Positions 34,626-46,103 of a stretch of DNA of 64,000 nucleotides are shown here, piece after piece. Within the stretch, counting starts at the first letter, position 1, and each line of letters starts with the position of its first letter. The stretch is from Cercis canadensis (taxonomy: Eukaryota > Streptophyta > Magnoliopsida > Fabales > Fabaceae), in NCBI GenBank assembly GCA_003255065.1, contig QAOA01005941.1, positions 246,284 through 310,283 of the forward strand. The letters run 5' to 3'. Position numbers and translations under genes: made by a program. Below the pieces are notes generated by a model that did not search any database, was not told the origin of the DNA, and was given only the letters and a program-made list of their open reading frames with translations.

Positions 34626-36746
34626 TGTTAATACCCAATTTTGTCCAGGTTAACCTATCAATAACAAATATTTTATAAAAATAATAAACTACAAAAATAC
34701 AAAAAATGTGTTATTATTATTAAAAATGAAAAAGATAAAATAAAAAAAATAATTGCCATTTGAGGCAAGACACAAGGTAGCATTGTGAAGTGTTGTTCAC
34801 TAGTCCAGCAATCCAGCTTCCTGTGAAGTCCCACCATGCCATGCCTCTTGCAGTTTGAAGGCAAGAAATAGGAAATCATATTAGTGCAACTTGCATAATT
34901 TTTCAGCTATAAAAGAGATACAGACAGAGGGGAAGAAAAAAAAAGGGGGGCAGATACACAGAACAAAGGGGATGGAGTATTCTTCAAACACCATACAGAG
35001 AGAACACATTTTTCTCCATACACACTTGTCAGAAATCTGAAAAATAGAAGTGAAACTTTGGAAAAACAAATAAAATCATTGAATAAAAAGGGAAAGGGGC
35101 CTTAAACATTGGGTATTTTCTACTACTTCATCTTCATTATTCTATTCTTCCATTTTTAGTTTCTTGTATTCAATCTCTCAGTACACAACACACACGCACA
35201 ACAAACATCACCAAACAGAGATACCACCGTAGAGAGGAAATCAATTCCCTTTGCCAAAATCAAGTTTGAAGCAGAGTGATTCCACCCCATTCCTAAATCC
35301 CCATTTTTTAAAAGAGAGAAGCAAAAACTAGAATCAAAGTTTTAAAGAGAGAAATAGAATTTTAGAGAGAGATATAAAGAAATTTAGAGCAATAGAGAGT
35401 GAAATTTCTTACCTTTGTCACTGATTGTTGAGGAATAGAGCTAAGTCCATGAGATTTCGGTTTTTTCCTCCACCCTCTGCTTCTTGTTTCTCTTCCATCA
35501 CCGCTCCCCATTCTCTGCTCTTGTTTCTTTCTTTTTGCCTTTTCTATTTGGATGTGTGATTTTTCAATGCATTAATTTCCTTTTTCCTTTTTGTTTTTAC
35601 TTTTTTTTATTTATTTTCACTTATAGTGTTAGCCGACCATGTTGCTATCTTCTTTTACTTTCTTTTAGTTATTTTCTTTTTTCATTATCCTTTGTCATTA
35701 TTGGACTAAGCCCATGAAATGGGCCGATTTTCTCAATTTACTCCATAGTTTCTTAATGTTTACTTGTTATTGATGGGTTTGGACTTTAATAATTTGAATA
35801 AATCTCTTTTGTTATAGTTATTATTAGTTCATTATGTAGCCCACTAAATTGTTATTTTATTTATTTTGTTAAAATGTTAACTTTGTTTGTAAATAAAATT
35901 AAAGCCCGACGACGGATTAAGTTAGGGAATAATTGTGTTAACAATTTTTCTTAATGTTCGTGAGGTGAGGAATAAATTTCTTGGTTATGCTAGAGGCACT
36001 AGAGTGGCCAATGAAATTCCCAATATTTCTTTAATTCTCGTAATTTTTGACATTTTGTATTACATTTTACCATTATTTTTTATTCATACTGAGATAAGTT
36101 TATTGACAAAGGAATAATGAATGATAGTTGTAATAACAACAATTTCTTGATATTCCGAAGGTGAGGAGTGTCACTTTAGTCTTTCCAGATGTACTGGTGG
36201 ACTTAAAGATAGATATCCGATAAAAATCTTTTACCACAAATCTCGAACTCATTTCTTGAACACGTAATAAATTATATTTCGCATATCACTTGATTAGTAA
36301 AATTACTAAAAATTGTCTATGACGAAATAAATTGGGAGAAGATTGTAATGACAATCACTATCTCTACCCACTAGTCTTGAAGTATCTTTTTAGGTTTTGC
36401 TAGAGGTATTAGTACAGCTTAATAACACATTAATTTATTTTAATGATCAATTTCATTCAACAATTTTTAGATGACATAAAATTAAATTGGTAATTGTTCA
36501 CTAGAACGGGCGTCGTAGGGTACTAACACCTTCCTTATACGTAACTAACTCTCTTTCCCAAACTCTGATAATGTAGACCAAACTTTTTTTATAAGCATCC
36601 AATCATGCTTTAAATTGATTGGTGGCAACTCCATTAGTTTTTCTCAATCATTTTTTAATTAAAAAGCTTTACAAATTTACAATTTTACACTTATTATTCT
36701 TTTCGCCAGCTCACGTCGTCGCACTCCTGAAAAGGACATTGCGACA
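34626..36746 (+). repeat. 3' LTR of the inner Tat element
   Basis: 2121 bases, TGTTAATACC to GGACATTGCGACA, followed at once by ATTAC and the resumed ~21-bp array. It matches 20620-22749 with scattered substitutions and small indels. Confidence 0.9.
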
Positions 36747-36910
36747 ATTACATTTCATACTATTAATTTCTCTGCCATTACATTTTGTACCATTAATTTT
36801 TTTTTGCTATTACATTTTGTGTCATTATGATTTTACGTCATTCTCATTTCTCAATATTACACTTTCCTGTCATTATATTTTCGTCATCATGATTTATGTC
36901 ATTTTGTTTT
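36747..36910 (+). repeat. AT-rich ~21-bp tandem array (right segment)
   Basis: This continues the array seen at 18725-19113 and 20556-20619 (CATTAATTTCTCTGCCATTACATTTTG and similar). It decays after about 36910 into the region before the outer Tat 3' LTR. Confidence 0.75.
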
Positions 36911-37043
36911 GACATTTCAACCTTTGCCCCAAGTACCGGATGAAATACGTGTCTTTTATCTTTACATGTTCCCTATACAAAAAACGCGATAAGTAAAAGT
37001 TTTACACGTTATTCTAATAGGAAACATGTAAAGAGGAGCAAAC

Positions 37044-37066
37044 TGTGAACACCATATTCCACCGGT

Positions 37067-37097
<31 letters not shown>

Positions 37098-39808
37098 AAA
37101 ATAAGGTGAAGATGAAAGTGAGAGACGTGGGTGCATGGGGAAATAAGAGACATGAGTGAGAGGGAGACGTGAGAGAAGGAGATGGGGTAACAGTTAGAGA
37201 TCACAGAGAGAGAGACATGGGTGCAAAGTGAGGAACATAAAAGAGAGACCCAAGAGCAGCATAAGAGAAAAACCGAAAACAACAAGGAACACCAGAAAAC
37301 AGAGACCGGAAAGCAAGAAGTAGAGATACAACAAGATAGGAAGAGATAACCAAAGGGAGACTTAGGGAAAGAAAGAAAACAGCAGCAACAGTGCATAATA
37401 GGGAACCGAAAGGAGCAAGCAAGACCAAAAAAAGGATAGAGAAAGAAAACACAAGGAGCATAAAAGCAAGAGGCAAGAACTGAAACAGAACCAGTTGAAG
37501 AGGACCGAAGCAGAGGTTTAGAGAAATAGAGCATAGAAAGAAAGCAAAAGCAGCAACATCAGAGCAAGGAGCACTACGAGGTTTTATTTTTCCGTGACTC
37601 ATTTGGAATTCTTTATGGTATCTAATTAATATTTTGTATATTTGCAATCTTTCATCTTGTTTATTGTTGGTCATCATCCACAAATAATAAAATCTTGCAC
37701 TGGGTTCATTAATTTATTTGGGGTCTCTCTGCATAAAGAATTTAGCCATGTTGAAGGCCTTAAGCAATATCAGAAATTTTTTGGTGCAAACCTTTGTACC
37801 TAAGAGAAAGAGAAACACCCATTTTTTAGAGAGAGAAATAGTGAAATAGAAGGGATTTTACTTGTGAGGAGCTAGATTGGAATGATACAGAGAAGAATTT
37901 AACAAAAGCATGGCTTCATTCTAGGTTTGAGGAAGAAAGAGGGTGTGAAAACTCCATTTTTATGTTAGCTTCTAACTTCTACGTTTTCTTATTCTTGGTG
38001 GTGTTTTCATTTCCTTTACTTGTGTAATGTTTTTTATATTCATACTCCTTTGTGTTGTTGAAATATGAAGCATGGGCCCTTTGTATATTGCTTTATTTAG
38101 TTTGGACTTTTCTTTGTTTGGGCCTTTGGTTTGGTAGTAGTTTTATGGCTTAATTACAATTTTGGTCCTTCTATTTTAACCAGTTGAACGTTTTAGTCCT
38201 CTTTTTTTAAAAATGAACTATTGAGTCCTTCTATATTCATAAAATGTACAAGTTTAGTTCATTTATCTTTAAGTCAAAATTTTTAGGTTTATTTCAATGT
38301 GTAAAGTTCTCTGATTCATAATCCCACCGTTCAGATTGAAGAGCTACATTTTGTGAATCTTCCCATTAAATTTCAGCTTGATCTAACGGTGAAAAAGTCT
38401 AAATTTTTGGTTAGATGAAAACTGATGGTTTTGGTATTTTGGGTTGAGTCCCACCGTTAGATCAAGCTAAAATTTAGTGAGGAGGTTCACAAGATGTAAC
38501 ACTTCAATCTGAACGGTGGGATTATGAATCAGAGAACTTTACAACTTGAAATAAACCTAAGAATTTTGACTTAAAGATAAATGGATTGAACTTGTACATT
38601 TTATGAATATAGAGGGACTCAATAGTTCATTTTTAAAGAAAGGGGACCAAAACGTTCAAGTGATTAAAATAGGGGGACCAAAATTATAATTAAGCCTAGT
38701 TTTATTTCAAATTATTGGCTTTTGATGGGTGGGCTTATGTGTTATAAGGCTGATCCATGTCCTTTTTTTAATGGATTTGCTAAGTTATTTTTATTTGTAC
38801 CGAACCAGGCCCATGAAAATGGGTTGATCCATATCATTTTATTTGTGAAGGCTGATTTGTTTTATGGGCTAATTTGTGCTCATTTTGTTTAGTTGGGTTT
38901 TTATTGCTAAGAGTTTGTGATGCTTTGTTTGCTGTTGGGCCACATTCTTTTTTTACATCTTATTTCATTTATTATTCGTTTGGTTTTGGTTTGGGCTCAG
39001 TCTAAGTGGGCCATATCAGTATACATTTTATTTTTTTTTATTACCTATTTGGGTTAGGCATTTATTTATTTATTATTTTTTTGTTTTATTTATTTATTAT
39101 TATTATTTTTTCCTTTGTTTAATTAAAATAAAATTAGGAGTAAATGCATTTCACTTTTACTTAGTTTAATCTGTGCGAGTAGCATCCAAAGACCCCTTAC
39201 TTGTTAAGGGAGGGATAAGAGCGACTTACCCCCATAGGGGTGGCTCTCCTATCTGTCCAAGGTAAGGATAAGTGTCATTTTGGGAACTGAGAAGCATGAG
39301 AACAAAGTGGAAAGATTAGGATGCGATTAGATTCATGCATAGTATAATTTTAATTTAAAAATTTTGAATCTCTTTTAATTTTAATTTTAGAAAAATAAAA
39401 TTCTTTTGAATCATTGCGAATTACGTGGACTTTGATCCCTAATTAGGGTATGTAGGCATTCGAGGGTGACGAATCAAGTCCTATTTTGAAGAAATCATCC
39501 ATTTTTCTTTTGTTTACATTTAGGGATAAAATAAATACAATTTGACCATGATTTAATTTGCACAATTAATTTTAGGTAACATTCTTTCAAACGGGTGTTA
39601 TAGGGTGCCTAACACCTTCCCTATACACAATTAGACTCCCGAACCCTCTCTGGTTCGTAGACCAAATTTTGAAAATTAAAGGAAATTTTCAATTGTTCCC
39701 CGATTTTTTAATACAATTGATGGCGACTCCAGAGTTTTCATTTCGAAAACTAAATCTCTTTTGATTTTGGTCATTCGCGTTATAGTGACCTCCGGGTACA
39801 TTATGACA
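37044..39808 (+). repeat. 3' LTR of the outer Tat element (with a MITE inside)
   Basis: It begins TGTGAACACC after the purine tract AAAGAGGAGCAAAC and ends GGGTACATTATGACA. Landmarks shared in style with the inner Tat LTR are a purine-rich first half, AGAGAGAGAAATAG near 37830, and ACGGGTGTTATAGGGTGCCTAACACC near 39594 (compare GTACTAACACCTTCC in the inner LTR). There is no partner LTR in the window, so the boundaries are inferred from the TG..CA ends and purine tract. Confidence 0.6.
38147..38696. mobile_element. Fold-back Mutator-type MITE
   Basis: Terminal inverted repeats of about 240 bases (GGCTTAATTACAATTTTGGT to its complement ending AATTAAGCC) meet in a short central loop. An exact 9-bp target duplication TAGTTTTAT (38138-38146 and 38697-38705) is the size produced by Mutator-like transposases. 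It has no coding capacity. The arms contain the inverted pair CCCACCGTT...AACGGTGGG. It lies within the outer Tat 3' LTR and so is younger than it. Confidence 0.9.
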
Positions 39809-40769
39809 GGTAATATGATCTGAAGTATATCTATTTTGTTTTCTTTTGTCATGTGGAGGAAATAGAAAAAAGATGTTTTTCAATTTCCAAATTGGGTGTA
39901 TTGGATTCAGAGTGACAGACAAGTATTTTGGATAGTACTTTGCTAGGATTTTGGTGTGCTGTCATGAATTTGATCTTGTATGCATTTCAAAATATAAAAT
40001 TGTCACTTTGTTTCAAATGTAATTTTATCAATGCTTTTTGTATTTCCTTATTGATAATACTAAACTTTCCTTTCCCTGGGAGCTCTGGTGGATTGTGATT
40101 TCTTTTTGACAAAACACTCATTATTGTTCACAGCTGCTACTATGTTCTGTTTACCATATGAGTCTTGGAGGTGCAAAATTTGCAAATTTTTGGTGGTTGC
40201 TAACTTGCTTTATCATTATGATTACTAAGCTATAGTTATGCAGTGGACAATAATTAAGGATTTGCTTTTGCTCATAAAAGATAATTTAAATTTGGTTCAA
40301 TATAGATGACAAATATTAGTGGCAAAGACAGTATGAGAATAGAGGATACATTGATCATTTTTGTCATTTACTCTAGGAGTTGTGGATCTGATAGTTAATA
40401 CAACATATAAAAGAAAATGAAAAGCAATTTGCTAGATCAAGTAAATTGTTTTCCCAAGGAATATTTATATATAATAGTAGTGATTACCCAAGGAATCAAT
40501 TCTTTGTCTACTTATGCTTTTCGTAATCTTATATATATTGGCCCAGTTCCTTTTATTGCTTATTTGTTTATCTTACTTTCTATGCATGGCAAGGTTAAAT
40601 GACCTGTACTTATGGAAGACACTTGCTTCTGTTTCAATTGCTTAAAGGGTCTTCTAGGTAGATATAATTGTCCTTTTGATTTCAATGTGTTGTAGACTAG
40701 TCCTCTTAATATATGAAATGTATCCCATAATTCCCTTATGGATGATCCCATTCTAATTCTATTCTGCTC
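39809..40769. other. Gene-free stretch between Tat LTR and Copia element
   Basis: This is AT-rich sequence with no recognisable domain, splice pattern or element end. It could be intron or flank of the broken PHD-type gene further right, or interior of a CACTA-like element. Neither can be shown. Confidence 0.4.
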
Positions 40770-41125
40770 TGTAAAGGATGTCTTGAATCCCAGTCTGTTT
40801 AGAATTCTAATCTGTCTAGTCTGTCTTATAGAGGAGTCCTAGTAGAATCCTAATTTGTCTTATAGATGAGTCATAGTCTAACTAGAATCCTAATCCTAGT
40901 ATTCTAGGGACTCTAGCTGTAAAATAAAGGCTATAAATCCACCCTTTGTTTCTAGGGTTAAGAGACAGACAGAAAGAGTGAAAGAGAGGTTGAGTATTGT
41001 ATTCATGATTTCATAGTGAAACTTTGATCTACCGCTGCCTGTGGACGTAGCCTTAATTGGGTGAACCACGTAAATTTGTGTGTGCATCTGTTTATCTATT
41101 TACTTCTTGCTTGATTTCTGTAACA
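40770..41125 (+). repeat. 5' LTR of the Copia element
   Basis: 356 bases, TGTAAAGGATGTCTTGAATC to GATTTCTGTAACA. It includes GGCTATAAATCCACC near 40928, a likely TATA box. Confidence 0.9.
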
Positions 41126-41179
41126 AGTGGTATCAGAGCTTCTGGTTCGTTTCCTCTATTTTCAGTTTGATCGAGTAAG

Positions 41180-44100
41180 ATGTTGCACAATATGAAGATC
41201 AAGAAATTCACTGGGAAAAATAATTTCAGTCTATGGCTCATCAAGATGCGCGCTCTATTGAAACAGCAGGGAATATAGACGCCTTTATCCAAACTATGAC
41301 CTACAGGGATGATTGAGATTGAGTTTGCTGAGTTAGAAGAGAAAGCTCATTCGACTGTCTTACTTTGCCTAGCAGATGAAGTCATATATGAAGTCGCTTC
41401 TGAAGAAACTGCGGCTGGTCTATGGCTAAAGTTAGAGAGCCTGTACATGATGAAGTCTCTAACTAACAAGCTTCTGTTGAAAAAGCGTTCATTTGCTCTT
41501 CGCATGAAGGAAGGTATACCTCTAAAAGAGCATCTAGATGAACTAAACTCCATTCTGATGGATCTAAGAAACATTAATGAGAAGATAGATGATCAATATG
41601 CTACCCTAATTCTGTTAGTCTCTTTACCAGCATCCTATGAGAATTTTGTCAATTCTTACTGTATAGGTAAAGATTGCATCACTTTGGAAGAAGTCAGATC
41701 TAGCCTTCATATGCGAGAAATCCGGCAACAGGCATCTGGTAATGGTGATGATAGTCCTGCAGTTGGGTTAGTGACCACAGTTTCTAATAAGGGCAAGTGG
41801 AAGAAGAAGGGAAAAGGTCAGAACAAGTCCAAGATGGAACCGAAGGTGGATCCAAAGGACATTTGTAGATACTACAAGGAACCAGGACACTGGAAATATG
41901 AATGTTCGAAGAAGAAGAATAATAATAGGAGGAATTTGGTTGCTGCTATAGCTAAAGGAGAATCCTCTTCAGAATTAGACTTGGTTCTTACAGTTGTTGA
42001 TCATCAGCACCCGTCAGATCAGTGGGTGCTAGACTTTGGCTGCTCGTATTATATGTGTTCTTTTAGGGACTAGTTTTCAACATATGAGAAGAGAGATGGA
42101 GGAAATGTTTTAATGGGCAATGATGCGCCCTGCAAAACGGTCAGACTATTTAGGTCAAGATGCATGATGGGTGGGTGAGAACTCTTACTGATGTTCAACA
42201 TGTTCCAGAGTTAAGGAAGAATCTGATATCTTTGGGTGTCATGGACACCAAAGGCTTCCTATGCAGAATTGAAGGTGGAAAAATGTTGACTAGTAAGGGT
42301 GACACAATCGTCATGAAAGGAGTTAAGCAGGGTAACCTTTTACAAGGCTTCACAGTGATAGGTTCAGTATCTTTGGTTTCTGGTTCTGTAAAATTTGGGT
42401 CTGATCAAACCAAGACTTGGCACATGCGTCTTGGGCATATGAGTGAAAGAGGAATGTCAATTCTGAGCAAACAAGGTCTTCTTAGAGGATGCAAGGCAGA
42501 ACAACTTCAATTTTGTGAGCACTGCGTTTTTGCGAAGCAGCACAGGAATAAATTCCCAAAAGTAGTTCATAATACGAAGGCCACTCTAGACTACATTCAC
42601 TCAAATTGCTGGGGCCCATCTCAGGTCCCGTCTCTTGGAGGTGCTAGGTATTTTGTGTCCTTTATTGGTGATTACTCAAGGAAGACCTAGGTATTCATGT
42701 TGAAGCAGAAGAGTGAAGCCTTCAAAGTCTTTAAGCAGTGGAAGATTCTTGTTGAGAATCATTTGGGAAAGAAGATCAAACATCTTCGAACTGATGATGG
42801 CTTAGAGTTCTATTCTAAGGAGTTTAGTGAGTTTTGTAAGTTTGAAGGCATCACTAGACATCATACTCCCCACAACAGAATGGTGTTGTAGAGAGGATGA
42901 ATAGGACACTGTTGGAGAAAGCTTGTTGCATGCTCTTTAATGCTGGTCTGAGTCGGAGTTTCTGGGCTGAGGCTGCTAATACAGCTTGTTATCTAATGAA
43001 TCGGTCTCCTGCTACTACCTTAGACTGTAAAACACTCATTCAGGTATGGTTTGAAAAACCTGTTGATTACTTTGGTCTTAGAATATTTGGTTGTCCTTCT
43101 TATTATCATGTTAGTGAAGGTAAGTTGGAACCGAGAGCCAAGAAAGGATTGTTTATGGGCTATGGAAATGGGGTGAAGGGATATAGAATCTGGTCTCCAT
43201 CTGAAAAGAAAGTAATTCTCTCTAGGAATGTTACCTTTGATGAAAATTACATGTTTCACCCGAGATTGGAGTTTGATGTTTCAGGAAAGCAGGATAGTGT
43301 CACCAAACAGGTAGAGTTTGAATAGACTCCTAACAGCAAAGAGAGTGACTTACCTTAGGCTGATGAGGTTACTGATGAGCTTCATGATGAATCTGGTGCT
43401 GAGCTGGCACAGTCATATAGTATTGCTATTGACAGACCTCGCAGACAAGTCAACCCTTCAAAGATATGGTTTTGAAGACATGGTGACATATGCCCTGCAT
43501 ATGGCAGAGGAAGTAGAGTCTCCAGACCCCTCTACCTATGGGGAAGCCATCTCAGAGGTTGAGTCTGCTCAGTGGGTTGCTGCAATGGGTGAGGAGATGG
43601 AGTCTTTTCATAAGAACCAGACATGGGAGTTAGTTAAATCTTAGCAGGGGAGAAGTGTAGTAGGTTGCAAGTGGATTTTCAAGAAGAAATTTGGTACCCC
43701 AGGGGCTGAAGGCATCAGATACAAAGCTTGTCTAGTTGCAAAAGGCTACAGTCAAAAAGAGGGTGTGGATTACAATGACATTTTCTCACCAGTGGTAAGA
43801 CATACTTCTATCTGAGTGCTGCTAGCATTGGTAGCACATCAGGACTTGGAGCTTGAGCAACTTGATGTAAAGATAACTTTTCTACATGAAAAGCTTGAGG
43901 AGGAGATTTTAATGAGTCAGCTAGAGGGATTTATGGTTCAGGGAAAAGAGGACCATGTCTGTAGACTTCAGAGATCTCTGTATGGGCTGAAGCAATCCCT
44001 TAGGCAGTGGTACAAGAGATTTGATAGCTTCATGATTGATCACGGGTACAACAGGAGTCTTTATGATTGTTGCGTGTATCACAGTAAGGTAGAGGATGAT

Positions 44101-45085
44101 TGTTTCATTTATCTAATTCTGTATGTGGATGACATGCTCATTGCATCTTGGGACAACTTTGCAATTCAGAAGTTGAAGTCCCTACTTAGTGCAAAGTTTG
44201 ACATGAAAGATTTGGGAAAGGCTGAGAAGATTTAAGTATGGAGATTCGCAAGGATCGCACTCAAAGAAAGCTCTTCTTATCTCAGAAGGGCTACATTAAG
44301 AAGGTTATATCCTGTTTTAGAATGTCTACAGTAAAATCTCTAAGTACTCCTTCCGCTGCTAATGTTCATCTTTCTATGGCTCTTGCACCTCAATCTTGGG
44401 CAGATTTGGAGTATATGACTCGAGTTCCGTATGCTAGTGCAGTGGGGAGTCTCATGTATGCTATGGTGTGCACGAGGCCAGATATTGCACATGCAATCAA
44501 TGTAGTGAGCAGATTTTTGAGTCAACCTGGGAAGGAACACTGGAAGGCTGTGAAGCGTATTTTTTTATATTTGATAGGTACATTAGATGTTGGGTTGATC
44601 TATGGAGGTGATACAGGTTGTGTACTTGTTGGTTATTCAGATTCAGACTATGCTGCAGATGTGGATGCTAGGAGATCAGTGATAGGCTATGTATTCACAG
44701 TTGGTAGTTCTCTTGTCAGTTGGAAGGCTACTTTTTAGCCTTCAGTTGCTTTATCTACCACAGAAGTTGAATATATGGCATTCACAGAGGCAGCTAAGGA
44801 AGGGATTTGGCTGAAAGGGTTAATTGGTGACTTTGGCCTTCCACAGGATCAAGCTATCATATTCTGTGATAGTTTAAGTGCTATTTGTTTGGCTAAGGAT
44901 CAAGTCCATCATGATAGGACAAAGCACATTGTTGTCCGTTATCACTTCATTCGTACAGAAAACAGAATCAAGGTTCAGAAGATTGGCACTAAAGATAATC
45001 TAGCAAATATGTTCACTAAGCCCGTTCCTAAAAGCAAGTTCATGCATTGTTTGGACTTGCTAAATGTTGACAGTTGGAGATAGCC
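41180..45085 (+). mobile_element. gag-pol remnant of the Copia element
   Basis: Parts seen are: gag about 41200-41850 (LWLKLESLYMMKSLTNKLLL), a zinc-knuckle-like stretch near 41870, a protease-like stretch near 42020, integrase about 42410-43330 (HMRLGHMSERGMSILSKQGL, CEHCVFAKQHRNKFP), RT about 43600-44250 (LILYVDDMLIAS), and RNase H about 44600-45080 (GYSDSDYAADVDARRSVIGY; DRTKHIVVRYHFI). This is a broken fossil with about eight interruptions. Confidence 0.85.
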
Positions 45086-45158
45086 CTAAGGGGCAAGCAG
45101 CAGTAGAGTCTGGAACAGCCACTTGTGGATGAAGAGGATTCAATCCAAGGTGGAGATT

Positions 45159-45524
45159 TGTAAATGATGTATTGAATCCCAGTCTATTTAGAATTCTAAT
45201 CTGTCTAGTCTGTCTTATAGAGGAGTCCTAGTAGAATCTTAATTTGTCTAGTTTGTCTTATAAATGAGTCATAGTCTAACTAGAATCCTAATTTTAGTAT
45301 TCTAGGGACTCTAGCTGTAAAACAAAGGCTATAAATTCACCATTTGTTTCTAGGGTTAGGAGATAGACAGAAAGATTGAAAGAGAGGTTGAGTATTGTAT
45401 TCCTAATTCCATAGTGAAACTTTGATCTGCCGCTGCCCGTGGACGTAGCCCTAATTGGGTGAACCACATAAATTTGTGTGTGCATCTGTTTATCTGTTTA
45501 CTTTCTTGCTCGATTTCCGTAACA
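45159..45524 (+). repeat. 3' LTR of the Copia element
   Basis: 366 bases, TGTAAATGATGTATTGAATC to GATTTCCGTAACA, followed by the TGCTC duplication. Relative to the 5' LTR it has ten extra bases near 45260 (a repeated TCTAGTTTG step). Confidence 0.9.
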
Positions 45525-45529
45525 TGCTC

Positions 45530-46103
45530 TAATAATGAAACAAATTAATTTTTTAATAAATATACGTCTGCTATGAAATACTAAATGCTGTCACTCATAC
45601 CACTTTAAATATGGTTGTCACTCATTGCAGTTTCATGTGATTAATAGTTAATGATATATTATTACTAGTGCTTCTAGAAATGTTCATTGTTTAGTTAACT
45701 ATGTACTTGTATTAATTCTGGCTGAAAATGGTTGTGTATTTCTGTTGCTGTGGCCTATTTACTAATGCAAGTCTATGTTGATAAACCTTCGACTCTTTTA
45801 ATATAAGTCAAAAACTGATTCATGCTTATTATGAGAATGTATTAACCAATATTCTGTTGTGCCTTATTATTTCATATCACTGATGGTCCTGCCAAATCAT
45901 TGTCATACATATTTTGATTCCCACGATTGTCTTGGATTTTACTTTGAGGTTTACTGTTGGTTTATGTTTTTCAAGTTACATGCCTGTGTCATCAATTGCT
46001 GTCTATGTAGTGCAAAAAGAAATGTTCTGGTTGACCTGACGACTCTTGTTTATGAAAGTGTATTTTTGCTTCACTGCAACTTGAACCTAGAATAATTGTG
46101 ATG
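45530..46103. other. Gene-free stretch between Copia and Athila elements
   Basis: AT-rich, intron-like sequence with no recognised exon. It directly abuts the Athila 5' LTR. Confidence 0.4.

Larger units (their letters stand above)
20620..36746 (+). mobile_element. Inner Ty3/Gypsy element, Tat lineage, gag-only, nested
   Basis: Two LTRs (20620-22749 and 34626-36746, TGTTAATACC to TTGCGACA) are bounded by perfect ATTAC target duplications (20615-20619 and 36747-36751). After the 5' LTR comes the PBS TTGGCAACTCCACTGGGGAC, of the tRNA-Arg type used by Ogre-like elements. A gag region follows (about 23620-25200), then a 3' non-coding region with an ~86-bp tandem repeat. No protease, RT, RNase H or integrase is visible, so it is a non-autonomous derivative. 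The coding part has a few breaks. A by-eye comparison of the first ~250 bases of the two LTRs gives about 6-7% difference. It carries a hAT-type MITE and a CRM-like element, so it is older than the CRM insertion. Confidence 0.85.
14641..39808 (+). mobile_element. Outer Ty3/Gypsy element, Tat lineage, 5'-truncated and heavily nested
   Basis: Parts seen in order are: pol remnant (14660-17560), 3' non-coding region with a short tandem array (18725-36910, interrupted), purine-rich tract AAAGAGGAGCAAAC just before 37044, and 3' LTR (37044-39808, TGTGAACACC to ATTATGACA). The presence of two RNase H-like regions between RT and integrase places it in the Tat group (Ogre/Retand relatives). The 5' LTR, gag and the start of pol are missing. 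The remaining pol is broken many times (roughly ten or more), so it is an old fossil. It hosts an Athila solo LTR, a second Tat element and a Mutator-type MITE. Confidence 0.75.
40770..45524 (+). mobile_element. Ty1/Copia element (Tork-like), full-length but decayed
   Basis: LTRs at 40770-41125 and 45159-45524 (TGTAAA..GTAACA) lie inside a perfect TGCTC target duplication (40765-40769 and 45525-45529). The PBS TGGTATCAGAGC (initiator tRNA-Met type) follows the 5' LTR by two bases, and a purine tract (AAGGTGGAGATT) precedes the 3' LTR. The coding order gag, protease, integrase, RT, RNase H is that of Copia, with integrase before RT. The coding region is broken about eight times. LTR divergence is roughly 6-7% by eye plus a 10-base length difference. 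Confidence 0.9.

Noticed and set aside
36962-37683. Overlapping minus-strand open frames of 190 and 160 codons, Cys-, Phe- and Ser-rich, looking like membrane proteins
   Set aside because: They are the antisense of the purine-rich first half of the outer Tat 3' LTR. The composition bias alone creates stop-poor, hydrophobic frames.
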